From a bacterium M00.F.Ca.ET.205.01.1.1 (GTDB taxonomy: Bacteria > Pseudomonadota > Alphaproteobacteria > Rhizobiales > Rhizobiaceae): a stretch of 64,000 nt of DNA. Below, piece by piece: positions 44,678 to 53,579 of this stretch. Below the pieces are notes generated by a model. It worked only from the letters and a program-made list of their open reading frames with translations. It ran no database searches and was not told where the DNA came from. Location: the NCBI GenBank assembly GCA_004791255.1, contig SRUQ01000005.1, forward strand, positions 25,901-89,900, read 5' to 3'. The position numbers and the translations under genes were made by a program. Within the stretch, counting starts at the first letter, position 1, and each line of letters starts with the position of its first letter.

Positions 44678-45345
44678 CATATCCCTTTGGGTGCGCGAAG
44701 TGCAATTTGCGCGTTTTATGCCTGACAAAGGCTCGAACCTTACAGCTGAAGCCCGATTGGCTGCTATTATTGCTCTTATTGCTTGCCATATACATAAAGA
44801 ATTGCCAGCATAGATTGCGCGTGACCATGAAATCGCACAATCACAACGTCAACCTTGAACTGCCATTGGGCGCCGAGAATTCGCGTTACGATCGACCCGA
44901 ACCAACTTGCGACCAAAGTGCGGAAATTGCCGGCTCGAACACCGGTTCGACACCCGAGAGGAAGCGGCCGAGACCGCACAGACCGCCGCCAATATTGTCG
45001 GCCATGACGTCGAAAGGTTTCGACGCCGAGCAGAGGCAGACGTGACAAGACAACGAGATCGAAGGTCCTTGGATGGCGGCTGAGCGCAGGCAATCAAATG
45101 CCGTCTCTGCGCGGATCATTCTGGAACATCGCACGAACCAAATGGTTCGCTGATGGGCCGCACTTGAGATGAACGCCGCGACAGTCGGCGGGTCGTCGAG
45201 ACCGAAGATGTCCCGTCGCTCACTCGATTGCGCACCTACTCCGGGTAGGCTGCCGTCATCCATGCTGGCGTCTATTCCAGCCAGCAGGCTGAATCAAATT
45301 TGCGCTGATTGGGAATCCCTCACATTCGTCACATCACAGAATGCT
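44678..45345. other. Intergenic region, mixed composition, no clear gene
   Basis: About 670 bases between the RelA/SpoT-like gene and the last gene of the YcaO operon. Several short frames exist on both strands. The only one with protein-like composition is 44907-45083 (see the separate entry). No tRNA, no direct repeats and no insertion-sequence ends are seen. Confidence 0.5.
44907..45083 (+). CDS. Possible small CxxC protein or gene remnant
   Basis: A 58-codon frame beginning with TTG. Its translation starts LRPKCGNCRLEHRF and continues with an amphipathic helix-rich sequence (TREEAAETAQTAANIVGHDV, ERFRRRAEADV). The CGNC pair and charge pattern look more like coding sequence than the other frames here. 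There is no good ribosome site, no homologue I recognise and the frame is closed upstream by a TGA near 44856. It may be a small zinc-binding protein or the end of a lost gene. Confidence 0.25.
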   Translation: MRPKCGNCRLEHRFDTREEAAETAQTAANIVGHDVERFRRRAEADVTRQRDRRSLDGG

Positions 45346-46038
45346 CTAGTCGTTCAGCTTTCCGCCACGGTGTCCCATCGTCATCTTGGATGCATACATC
45401 GTCGGTGAACGCTTGCCTGGAAGGTTCGCCTCGAGGACGATCTGTTCGACAAAGCCTTGGTTCATCTCCAACTCCACGCATTCGTCGAGCTTATCGACGA
45501 GCCAAACCGCGTAGCCTTCAGGTTCCTTGGCGTCAAATTCCGAATCGTCCGCCGGAATCTTGGGCTCCGGAAACGCCGGGATGATCATTATCTTGGGCTT
45601 TGGCAAATCGTAGGTATGTCCCTCATAGGCATAACCGACAATTATCCCGCACGATGTTTTCTGTTCTGGAGATGATCCGAGCATGAAGGTACTTCCTACC
45701 GTTGAAAGGACCGCAGTGCCAAAATTCTTCAGGTCGATCTTGAAATGATAGGAGACTCTGATTGGTATTTTTGGAAATGGAATACTTCCATTTATTATAT
45801 CTTGGCGGCCTTTGTTGCTGTTATATTTCTTCATAACTTCAAGTGCGTTGACACGTTGCTCGTCGGTGAGGGGTTCCCCAGGCGCGGTTTCGACATACAT
45901 GCCGGTGTCCCCAAAGGGTGCTGGCGCACCGGGCACGCTGAGTCCAATCTCCGCCCCCAAGCCATAGAGCCTGACCTGTGTTGCGTTGTAAGCGCCTGAT
46001 GGAAACGTTAGTGTCGGTCGGTGATAGTCGTCGCTCAT
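45346..46038 (-). CDS. Unknown 230-residue protein at end of YcaO/TfuA operon
   Basis: I do not recognise this protein. The N-terminal half is Gly/Pro-rich (TLTFPSGAYNATQVRLYGLG, APAPFGDTGMYVETAPG); the middle has AT-rich codons and beta-strand-like segments (RVSYHFKIDLKNFGTAVLST), and the C-terminus is basic (SKMTMGHRGGKLND). There is no signal peptide or membrane helix. The ATG at 46038 is 32 bases after the peptidase stop and has AGCGAGGAAAA upstream. As the only non-enzyme in the operon, it could be the substrate of the YcaO enzyme, a scaffold, or an immunity factor. This role is inference. Confidence 0.7.
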   Translation of the reverse strand: MSDDYHRPTLTFPSGAYNATQVRLYGLGAEIGLSVPGAPAPFGDTGMYVETAPGEPLTDEQRVNALEVMKKYNSNKGRQDIINGSIPFPKIPIRVSYHFKIDLKNFGTAVLSTVGSTFMLGSSPEQKTSCGIIVGYAYEGHTYDLPKPKIMIIPAFPEPKIPADDSEFDAKEPEGYAVWLVDKLDECVELEMNQGFVEQIVLEANLPGKRSPTMYASKMTMGHRGGKLND

Positions 46039-46070
46039 TTTCCTCGCTCCTTTTTGCTGCATCCTTCAGT

Positions 46071-47279
46071 TCACAAGATCTCCCGCCAGCTGAAGTTCTC
46101 ATCGAATTTTTCCGCGAGCATCGGCGCGACGCGATCGCTGGCGTCCACCACCAACGCCGCGGCCTTTTCGAACGACAGGTCATCCGCATCGAGGCGTGGC
46201 CATGCCTGAGCAAGGGCGAGAGCCACCTCGTCCCTTGCTCTGATCAGCATGCTCTTGAACATGAAGGGCCGAGCGCGGAAGGCGCGGGACGTGAAATCCG
46301 AGATGCGCTGCATGTCGGACTGATCGACATCCTTGATATCGATCCCCAGCAGCCGCTCGTCGGCCAACCCCTCGTGCACCAATGCCGCGTGGTAGACGTC
46401 GACGATCGTGTCGAACACGGCTCCCGTGAACGGCCGTGACCTGTCATGGATTTCCGCCGTCACCTCCGACATCCGGCGTGCGTTGCTGGCGAGGCGGATC
46501 TGCCGATCGCCAGTCAGTTCGGCAATCCGGTTCAATTCATTGAGAACAAGCAGGTTGCCATCGCAGTGCCGCAGCAGCCGGTCCATGCCGCTGTCGAAAT
46601 TCAGGAAGGACAAGAGCGAGACCAGATCCGAGCTGGCTTCGTGGAACGGTCCGAAATCGCCTTGGGCCAGGCCGCCGGCTGGTGCCCCGAACAGCGAAAA
46701 CAAGATTGCGTGGCCGACCTCATGTGCGATCACATCGAAGTTGAGCGCATAGGGATAGTTGCCTCCGTCGATGCCGCGCTCTCGGCCGAGTTCCAGATAG
46801 CCATAGCCCGATTGCGCATTCTCCCAGTCGACGAAGGGGATGATTTCGAGCCGCTCGTACGTCTCGGCAAAATACCAGACAATCGGTTTGCCGAGGTAGC
46901 TTTCCCAGATGTCCAGCACGCGGCTGACCGAGGCGAAAGCGTGCGCAGAAAGGAACTGCCGCGAGGTCAGGGAAAGCTGATCGAAATGGCCGTCAAAGCC
47001 AGCCTCTGCAGGCGGAAAGATTTCGCCGACAAACGGTGGCAGATAAGGGTAGTCGTAAGGCTCCTTGTCGAAGAGCGGATCGCGAACGCAGATGCGGTGA
47101 TCTTCCGGGCCGGAGCGGATCAGATCAGGTGGAGTAGAAATCCATACTGTTTCGGGTGTTCCGTAACCCGAAAGGTGAGGGACCTGCGGGTAGACCAGGA
47201 ACCGCGTTCCCAGCAACGAATCTTGCGCAACGACACGATCGACCGCGTCCAATTGCTTGGCCCCCTCTGACACCGCCAA
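46071..47279 (-). CDS. Gluzincin-type zinc metallopeptidase-like protein
   Basis: A 402-residue protein with the zinc motif HEVGH (residues 186-190) and a downstream EASSD (214-218), the spacing and sequence expected for the third ligand of thermolysin-like (gluzincin) peptidases. No signal peptide or propeptide is visible, so it is probably cytosolic. In RiPP-type operons, such peptidases remove leader peptides. Start at 47279 gives 51 bases after the TfuA stop. The surrounding YcaO and TfuA genes make a maturation role plausible. Confidence 0.8.
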   Translation of the reverse strand: MAVSEGAKQLDAVDRVVAQDSLLGTRFLVYPQVPHLSGYGTPETVWISTPPDLIRSGPEDHRICVRDPLFDKEPYDYPYLPPFVGEIFPPAEAGFDGHFDQLSLTSRQFLSAHAFASVSRVLDIWESYLGKPIVWYFAETYERLEIIPFVDWENAQSGYGYLELGRERGIDGGNYPYALNFDVIAHEVGHAILFSLFGAPAGGLAQGDFGPFHEASSDLVSLLSFLNFDSGMDRLLRHCDGNLLVLNELNRIAELTGDRQIRLASNARRMSEVTAEIHDRSRPFTGAVFDTIVDVYHAALVHEGLADERLLGIDIKDVDQSDMQRISDFTSRAFRARPFMFKSMLIRARDEVALALAQAWPRLDADDLSFEKAAALVVDASDRVAPMLAEKFDENFSWREIL

Positions 47280-47330
47280 GCTATCACGGTGCTTACGTAA
47301 CGTAAACCGTCGGCCGCCAAGAGGTCAGGC

Positions 47331-48053
47331 CTATAGCGCCAGCCCCGCATCATCCATATCCTTGGAGAAGGCCGAGGTTACCTGTAATTCCGGCATGGGG
47401 TGTGCTTTTTCAAATGCTTGGTCCCGCAAAAGTTCGAGTGCCCGCTGGGCATCTTGCTTTTTTTGCTGGACGAAAGCCGCGCCGAGCTCCCTGCACAATT
47501 TCTCGACGTCGTCCTTCCCGTCATGCGCATCCCGGACCATCCGTGCCAGGGTGCGCTCGCGAAAGTTGACGGCCTGTGCCGCACGCTCGAGCCTCGCCTG
47601 CTGTTCGGGTGAAATCACGCCGCGCCGGCAAGCAGCGCGAAGGGTCCGGCGCAGGTCAACCAGCGCATGCGTCAATTGAGCGAAATTCACCTCGGCCGGT
47701 CCATGCAGTACCGCTACCGCGTCGTCGGGTGCAAAGGCGTAGCGGCGATACCATCGGTAGATAAGCCCGACGCCTTGCATATGGGGGAACAGCTCGGCTG
47801 CTCGAAGGGCACCCATGCTGGCCGCGCCGACGACATGAATGCCGCGGCTGAGGGCCCACAGGATTTCCTTGTGCCGAACCGCCGGCTCGGCCTGAAAACC
47901 GCCGTCTATGACAAGGATCGCACTCGGGTCGAAATGCTGCACGGCCGAAACGATCGAACCTTGCACGGCCGGGGGAAGGCATACCGCATCGACGACCTTC
48001 AACGCGTCGGCGTGGGACACAGTAGGGCCGGTGAAGACAAGTTTCGGGCGCAT
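47331..48053 (-). CDS. tfuA: TfuA-like YcaO partner protein
   Basis: A 240-residue TfuA-core protein. The N-terminal LVFTGPTVSHADALKVVDAV and the GIHVVGAASMGALRAAELFPHMQGVG motif are the family hallmarks. TfuA was first found in the trifolitoxin cluster of Rhizobium, and TfuA homologues work with YcaO enzymes, in known cases delivering sulfur for backbone thioamide formation. It begins 5 bases after the YcaO stop, so the pair is coupled. The C-terminal 60 residues are more variable. Confidence 0.9.
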   Translation of the reverse strand: MRPKLVFTGPTVSHADALKVVDAVCLPPAVQGSIVSAVQHFDPSAILVIDGGFQAEPAVRHKEILWALSRGIHVVGAASMGALRAAELFPHMQGVGLIYRWYRRYAFAPDDAVAVLHGPAEVNFAQLTHALVDLRRTLRAACRRGVISPEQQARLERAAQAVNFRERTLARMVRDAHDGKDDVEKLCRELGAAFVQQKKQDAQRALELLRDQAFEKAHPMPELQVTSAFSKDMDDAGLAL

Positions 48054-48058
48054 GATCT

Positions 48059-49213
48059 CTACCCCTGCAAGAGCGGCTGCAAGGCAGGGATGACGATCCT
48101 GACAACCGACAGGGCGTCGAGCGGTTTCGTTCCCACCCGGATCAGGTGAACCGCATCGAACCCTCTCTCTTCGAGAATTGCCAGGAGGACCGACAGCCCG
48201 TCCGACGCCGTGTTGAACTTCTGCTCGGCGAGCGCGCGAAAATCCACGCTGCGCGGGCCATCGCGGAGGAGCCGGCGATGCGCTGCGATCATCTGCCGAT
48301 CGGGGTATTTCGGATAGAACGCGCGCGTCAGGTCATCGCGAGCGCCCGAGATCGCCGCCAGACGGGCCTGGGCCGCTTCGTTGATGGCGTGCGCCGCCGC
48401 GCCGGCGGGACTGAAACCGGCAGCCGAACCATCAGCCGGATAATCCAGAAGGACCGTTTCCGTCGGTTCGTCTTCCAGGAGATGGCACCACACCACCGGT
48501 ATGCCCAACGGCGACAAAGCTTGCCAAAGGCCGACCAGCACGTTCTTGGCCCCCAAAGTCTCCAGGAGATCGCAGAGCGACGGATCATCGATCGTCTCGG
48601 GATCGATACGTTGACGGTGGAAAAAACCGTGGGTCCGGTATGCCCTGGCAATCGCGTCGCGTTCGATGCATTCAAGGATGCCATGAACGATGGCGTCCGG
48701 CTCCTCGAAGCCTGCGGCCAGGCCGCTCGTCGAGGCCGCGAAAATGCCGTCATGGGGCAGTGACGGCAGCACATAGGCGGTGTGCACGAGCTCGAACGGA
48801 ACCAGGTCGCGGCTGCCGGTGAGAAGATTGTCCGCGGTTACCCACGCCGTCTCCCGGCCGCGCCATCGGGGCGCGGTGCCGTCCTGTAGATGGCCTTCGA
48901 AACGATCGGGCGGGATGCCCAATTGATCGGCGCAGCCGATGACTGTGTGGAAATTCGCCACCTGCTCCGCAAAGAAACTCTCGGCTGATTCCAGCATGGC
49001 CGAGATGGCGGCTTGCGCCAGGGTGGCGCCCTTGCCTTGCGCGACGGCGTTGGAGAGCGAGAAAGGTCTTGTCACCTGCACGACGGGGATGCCGAGCTGG
49101 TCGAGCCCAGTAATGTCGGCGATCCGCGTGATGCCCAGGGCTTCGCGCATCTTCATCAGCCGCGCCAGCGCCTGGTCGGGCGGCGGACCCAGGCGTTGAT
49201 ATCGCTCCAGCAT
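48059..49213 (-). CDS. YcaO-family cyclodehydratase/thioamidation enzyme
   Basis: A 384-residue YcaO-domain protein. The ATP-binding core is visible in SNAVAQGKGATLAQAAISAM with a following Glu-rich segment (LESAESF), and GILECIERDAIARAY matches the second catalytic block. YcaO enzymes use ATP to activate a peptide backbone amide; with a thiol side chain they make azolines and, with TfuA, thioamides. The C-terminus lacks the proline-rich PxPxP tail of azoline-forming members, consistent with a TfuA-dependent or other type. Its gene starts 21 bases after the cyclase-like gene. Confidence 0.9.
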   Translation of the reverse strand: MLERYQRLGPPPDQALARLMKMREALGITRIADITGLDQLGIPVVQVTRPFSLSNAVAQGKGATLAQAAISAMLESAESFFAEQVANFHTVIGCADQLGIPPDRFEGHLQDGTAPRWRGRETAWVTADNLLTGSRDLVPFELVHTAYVLPSLPHDGIFAASTSGLAAGFEEPDAIVHGILECIERDAIARAYRTHGFFHRQRIDPETIDDPSLCDLLETLGAKNVLVGLWQALSPLGIPVVWCHLLEDEPTETVLLDYPADGSAAGFSPAGAAAHAINEAAQARLAAISGARDDLTRAFYPKYPDRQMIAAHRRLLRDGPRSVDFRALAEQKFNTASDGLSVLLAILEERGFDAVHLIRVGTKPLDALSVVRIVIPALQPLLQG

Positions 49214-49234
49214 CGCGGATGCTCCTGAGGCCGG

Positions 49235-52200
49235 CTAGCGCCGAACGGCCGGTTCGGGATTGACGATCAGCGCGGCGCCCGGCTCGAGAGCGGATTTCGC
49301 ACGTTCGACCCGGTCGCGATAGCGCGCCGACAGTTCAGGTGACAGGCCTGATAGTTGAAGGGTCTCGTATGCACTGACGAGGAAAGGCACCGCGCCTTGT
49401 TCCGCGGCTATGGCGATGCTTTTTTCGAGGGCAGCGATCACGTCCGCCTCCGCATCGCCCTGGAGAAGAAATAGCACCGCCCTTCGCCGGTAGAGCTCTG
49501 CCAGCCAGAAGCGGCTGCCGCCGGCCTCGGCCTGCGCCGCAGCCGAGCCCAGCAACGCGAGCGCCTCATCGACCTCGGCGGTTCGTGTCAAAAGCTCTGC
49601 CAGCATGCCGCAATAGACCGGTTCGTCCTCAGGTGTCTGGAGCCCGCCATGCAGGCCAAGACCTTGCCGCATTTTTTCCCTGCCGCTCTCGACCTGGCCG
49701 GCGTTGCCGTCGCACCAGCCTTCGAAGATCTGCGCTGCGGCGGCAAGGGCGGGCATATAATGGCGCTCCGTCAAATGGCGCAGATCCGCTATCACGCTTC
49801 GCAGCGCCGAAAAATCGCGGCGATAGCAATGCAGCATCGCCTCGTTGAGGTGGGCATGCGCGATGCTGCCTGCGTGTCCGGTTTGCTGCGCCCAGCTCCT
49901 GGCTTCCGACATCGAATGGATCGCGCTTGCCGGCTTTCCGACGAACCACAAGGACAAGGCGCGGTGAGCGAGCCCGCAGACCCTTGCGTCATGCCCGCCG
50001 AACAACGCAGCATTCGCTTTGCCCTGGCCGTGCTCATAGAGCGAAAGCCCGACGTCGACGGCCGCGATGCAGCGGTCGTGACGGCCAAGATTGAAGTCGA
50101 TTGCCCACACGCAATGCCTGGCCTGGAGTTGCACTTCGGCATCCTCGACATCCCTCAGGTCGCTCAACACGACTTCCGCGCGCTCGCCGTCCATGACGGT
50201 ATCGGTGAACCACCAGCCCCAGTAGATCGGGAACCACTTGGCCCGTTCGGCTACTGGCCGCCGCCGAGCGATCACCACGCCGTCCTCGTATAATTTGCGG
50301 GCGGGTGCCGAGTTCGGCCCCTCGACAGCGGTCAGGATGGGACCGAGCACGACCATTGCCGATAGCCGCAGCGCGTCTCGCGTGTCGGTCGCGGCAACCC
50401 GCTCGCAGAGCCCCAAAGCATGTTCGAGTATCTGCCTTGCTTCCGCCATTGCCGAGCGGGACGAGCTTTCCGTGCCTGCGATCACAAACTGACCGATCGC
50501 GTCCTCGAGAAGGCCTGCGCGCTCGGCGTGCTCAGCGACCTCGGCAGTCCCCAGCCACCCGGCCAGGTTTCGGTTGCGGCTTACCGCGGCAAACAGCTGC
50601 CGGTGCAACGCCTGCCGTCTCTTGCGCAGCGTCGCGTTGTAGATCGTCTCCTGAATAAGCGCATGGCGCACGCCGTAGACCGGAACGCCTGAAGGCCGCA
50701 CGCGGAACAGGAACCCGGCCTCGCTCAGCGAATCCAGTGCGTTTGCGATGACATCATCGTCGAGCTCCGGCAACAACGCACGAAGTAGTTCCTGATTGAA
50801 ACGATTGCCCGCGACGGCCGCAGCGCGCGCAACCTCGCGTGCCGCCCCCAGGCTTTCGAGCCTGGCCTCGAGCACGCTTTCGAACACCGAAGCATGACTG
50901 CGCGTCGCGGTCTGCGCCAGCCGATCCGTCGCCGAGGCAGCGTTCTCGGTCATCCACTGGCAGATTTCCTCGATGAACAGCGGGACGCCTCCGGTCACGC
51001 GTTCCACCATGTCGAGCAATTCCGGGGAAGTGGACGGCTTGCCTTGCGGCCACATCGCCGCGATCGCCAGCCGCGTTTGCTCGCGGTTGAGCGTTTTTAG
51101 CCGGATATGCGTGGGATTCGATGCTGCCAGCCAGTTCCCGGATCCAGGGCGTGTGGTCGCGATGACAAGCGCGCGGAAATGACGGGCCGAATGTGCAAGC
51201 TCAGCCAACAATTGTTTCGACGTCAGGTCAATCCAATGGATGTCCTCGACCACCAGAACGATAGGTCCGCTGGCGCACAGGGCTTCGAGCGAGTGGCGAA
51301 CCGCCCAATTGGCTTTCCCGCGCATCGCTTCGGCGTCTATCTCCTTGAGCGCCGGATCGGCTCCCGCAGCGCCGAGCAGGAACGAGAAGATGTCGATTAT
51401 TTCGGGATCGCGGACGTCATGATCGCGGAATACTTGCGCCACGGCGGCAGCGCTCAGCTGTCCTTCGTTGTCACCGAGATTGCTCCGCACGTTCTGGAGC
51501 AGCGGATGCAGCGTCGAGCGCAAGCCGCCGGGCGTGCACTGGAAGAGCAGCAGTTTCGCGCGCTGGTTACGCGTGCGCCGGCGCACTTCGTGAAGAATGC
51601 GCGACTTGCCGATCCCGGCCTCGCCCTCGATCACCACCACGCCGCCGCTTCCCGCGACGGCGCTGTCCCATGCTTCGGCGATCGTGCCGAGCTCGGCCTC
51701 GCGATCGACGAGCGGACTGCTCAGCCGCCCGAAGGCGAAGAAGCGGTCGACCTCGCGCTTGTGGCTCAGCGCGCGCCAGACCCGCTCCGGCTCGGCAAAC
51801 CCCTTGATCGCATGGGTTCCCGTGAAGCTGAACACATGCGACCGTCGCGCCAGGTTGCGCGTCTCGTCAGAAACCACCACCGTATCCGGCTGCGCGATGG
51901 CCTGGAGCCGCGTCGCCATCGCAAAGGCAAAGCCGGTGACATTGTCATGAGCGCTGTCGGCGTCACCCTTGTGGATCAGGGTCATCGATGTCGCGATGCC
52001 GACCCGGACATGCAAATCGGCGCGGCCTTTGTCCGAACCGACGCGCCTGCAGGCGTCGATGATTTCGAGCCCGGCCCGGATTGCCAGCGATGCCGCGTCC
52101 TTGGCGTCCATTTCGGCAGGAAACAGGGCAACGCCGCCATCGCCGACCTCGACCCTGACCGCACCCGAACACGACGCGACCGCCTGTCTCGCCGCCCGCT

Positions 52201-52393
52201 GGAAGGCTGATATCAGTTCCTCGAATTCTTCGATATCCAGGATGGCAAGAAGGTCGGTCGATCCGACAAGATCGTAGCAGAGCGCGGTCAGGATCCGCCG
52301 CTCATGCCGGGTTTCGGACGCACTGTCGCCGTTGCCGCCCAGAAAACCTGTTGCCACCGACGCCGGCAACGCGACCGGACCCTTCTCCGACAT
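49235..52393 (-). CDS. Cyclase-like/AAA ATPase/TPR regulator leading the YcaO operon
   Basis: A 1052-residue protein. Residues 30-200 form a class III cyclase-like domain with both metal Asp residues (Asp41 in YDLVGSTD, Asp85 in VEVGDGG). The usual GDTVNxAxR motif reads TGFAFAMATR (153-162), so the transition-state Asn is Ala158 while Arg162 remains, and no purine-specifying Lys is evident. An ATPase domain follows with Walker A GEAGIGKS and Walker B VLVVEDIHWID, then about 500 residues of TPR-like repeats. It may be a nucleotide-sensing regulator rather than an efficient cyclase. The ATG at 52393 (MSEKGPVALP) is preferred over 52600. It is first in the operon. Confidence 0.87.
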   Translation of the reverse strand: MSEKGPVALPASVATGFLGGNGDSASETRHERRILTALCYDLVGSTDLLAILDIEEFEELISAFQRAARQAVASCSGAVRVEVGDGGVALFPAEMDAKDAASLAIRAGLEIIDACRRVGSDKGRADLHVRVGIATSMTLIHKGDADSAHDNVTGFAFAMATRLQAIAQPDTVVVSDETRNLARRSHVFSFTGTHAIKGFAEPERVWRALSHKREVDRFFAFGRLSSPLVDREAELGTIAEAWDSAVAGSGGVVVIEGEAGIGKSRILHEVRRRTRNQRAKLLLFQCTPGGLRSTLHPLLQNVRSNLGDNEGQLSAAAVAQVFRDHDVRDPEIIDIFSFLLGAAGADPALKEIDAEAMRGKANWAVRHSLEALCASGPIVLVVEDIHWIDLTSKQLLAELAHSARHFRALVIATTRPGSGNWLAASNPTHIRLKTLNREQTRLAIAAMWPQGKPSTSPELLDMVERVTGGVPLFIEEICQWMTENAASATDRLAQTATRSHASVFESVLEARLESLGAAREVARAAAVAGNRFNQELLRALLPELDDDVIANALDSLSEAGFLFRVRPSGVPVYGVRHALIQETIYNATLRKRRQALHRQLFAAVSRNRNLAGWLGTAEVAEHAERAGLLEDAIGQFVIAGTESSSRSAMAEARQILEHALGLCERVAATDTRDALRLSAMVVLGPILTAVEGPNSAPARKLYEDGVVIARRRPVAERAKWFPIYWGWWFTDTVMDGERAEVVLSDLRDVEDAEVQLQARHCVWAIDFNLGRHDRCIAAVDVGLSLYEHGQGKANAALFGGHDARVCGLAHRALSLWFVGKPASAIHSMSEARSWAQQTGHAGSIAHAHLNEAMLHCYRRDFSALRSVIADLRHLTERHYMPALAAAAQIFEGWCDGNAGQVESGREKMRQGLGLHGGLQTPEDEPVYCGMLAELLTRTAEVDEALALLGSAAAQAEAGGSRFWLAELYRRRAVLFLLQGDAEADVIAALEKSIAIAAEQGAVPFLVSAYETLQLSGLSPELSARYRDRVERAKSALEPGAALIVNPEPAVRR

Positions 52394-52624
52394 GCTGCGA
52401 TTTCCTCGCCGAGCGCAGTGAGGCAATGTTAGCAAAGTGCGATGCTGTTCACAAAACACTTGATCGGTGGGCGGGGCGTCGGTGTCGCCAGCACCATGAC
52501 CGCCAGCGTGTCGGACCGACCGCACGTGGCACCAAAGGTTCTGCCGCCGCCGAACATAAGGGCTCATGGGGCGGCTGGAACTTTGTTTAGTGAGATCCAA
52601 TTTACTGTGGTGGCGAGGTCGAGC

Positions 52625-53491
52625 TCAGAGGTTCGCGCGTCGCGCGGTTGCCGGAGAAGTTTCGAGATGCGCGGGGGCGCTGCCTGCGAAAGCGGAGACT
52701 CGCTCTAGGACAACCTTGTCGCTTAGGAACTCTCCGTTGTGGCCCAAGCCGTCGACGAGCAGCCACTCAGCGCCCGGCCAAATGGAGGCGACAGTCTCCG
52801 CACCCTCGTAAGGAACAACCAGGTCATCGGATGAATGAATGAACAGCGCAGGCTGGGACATTTTCGTCGCTTGTCGTCGCATGTCGATGCGATCCGGATG
52901 GAGCCCGATCAAACGTTCCAACCGCAGCAAGATCGCGTCTTCGTCTCCTTCAAACCCAGCCTTGCGCGCCATTAACCGCGCCCAGAGGCCGTAGTGCGTC
53001 GGCGTAGCGAGGAGGACGATGCGCTCAGCTGAAAGGCCTTGCTCCAGAGCCTGAACCACGCAGGCGCCTCCGATAGAATGCCCCACTACAAGAGCGAATG
53101 ATCCGGCGAGCCGCTCGACAGCCTGCAGGACGGCGGCGGCCAACGGAATGGACAATCGTTCTCCGGCCGAATCTCCATGCCCGGGAAGGTCTGGAAGCCA
53201 GACCGCGTAACCGGCCTCAACGAGCTTTTGGCCGACGCCCATGAGATCGGAACGCCGTCCCTGCCATCCGTGCACAAGCAGCGCATTGCGCCCGACCCCC
53301 CAGCGATGCACTCGCACCTCGATCAAGCGGCCGTCTGGCCAGTCGCCCGGCGCCTCGACTTGCAATGTTAAGGATTCGGTGTTCGACAATTCTTGAAACT
53401 GCTGGTCAACAGGCGGTCGCTTGATACGGAGCAGCTTGTCAGCAAACCCTGCAGCTCTGGTTTCGGCATCGGCCACTTCTTTCCGTTGCAT
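52625..53491 (-). CDS. Alpha/beta hydrolase
   Basis: A 288-residue alpha/beta hydrolase. NALLVHGWQGRRSDL is the oxyanion loop, VVGHSIGGACVVQAL the nucleophile elbow with Ser in GHSIG, LFIHSSDDLVVPYEG the acid and GLGHNGEFLSD the catalytic His. The start at 53491 gives a long N-terminal extension without features. It is 88 bases downstream of the MFS gene and could be in one transcription unit with it. Substrate unknown; no signal peptide. Confidence 0.85.
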   Translation of the reverse strand: MQRKEVADAETRAAGFADKLLRIKRPPVDQQFQELSNTESLTLQVEAPGDWPDGRLIEVRVHRWGVGRNALLVHGWQGRRSDLMGVGQKLVEAGYAVWLPDLPGHGDSAGERLSIPLAAAVLQAVERLAGSFALVVGHSIGGACVVQALEQGLSAERIVLLATPTHYGLWARLMARKAGFEGDEDAILLRLERLIGLHPDRIDMRRQATKMSQPALFIHSSDDLVVPYEGAETVASIWPGAEWLLVDGLGHNGEFLSDKVVLERVSAFAGSAPAHLETSPATARRANL

Positions 53492-53579
53492 AGCAAATCT
53501 TCCTGTTGTTGATCGACCGCGCCGCGGTCGTTTTCGCTTGGTCGAACGAGGCGGAAGTGCGCTCTCGGGAACCTGGAGG

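Noticed and set aside
44776..45263. Minus-strand frames before the RelA/SpoT-like gene, considered as RiPP precursors
   Set aside because: They are mutually overlapping in different frames, lack leader/core features and ribosome sites.
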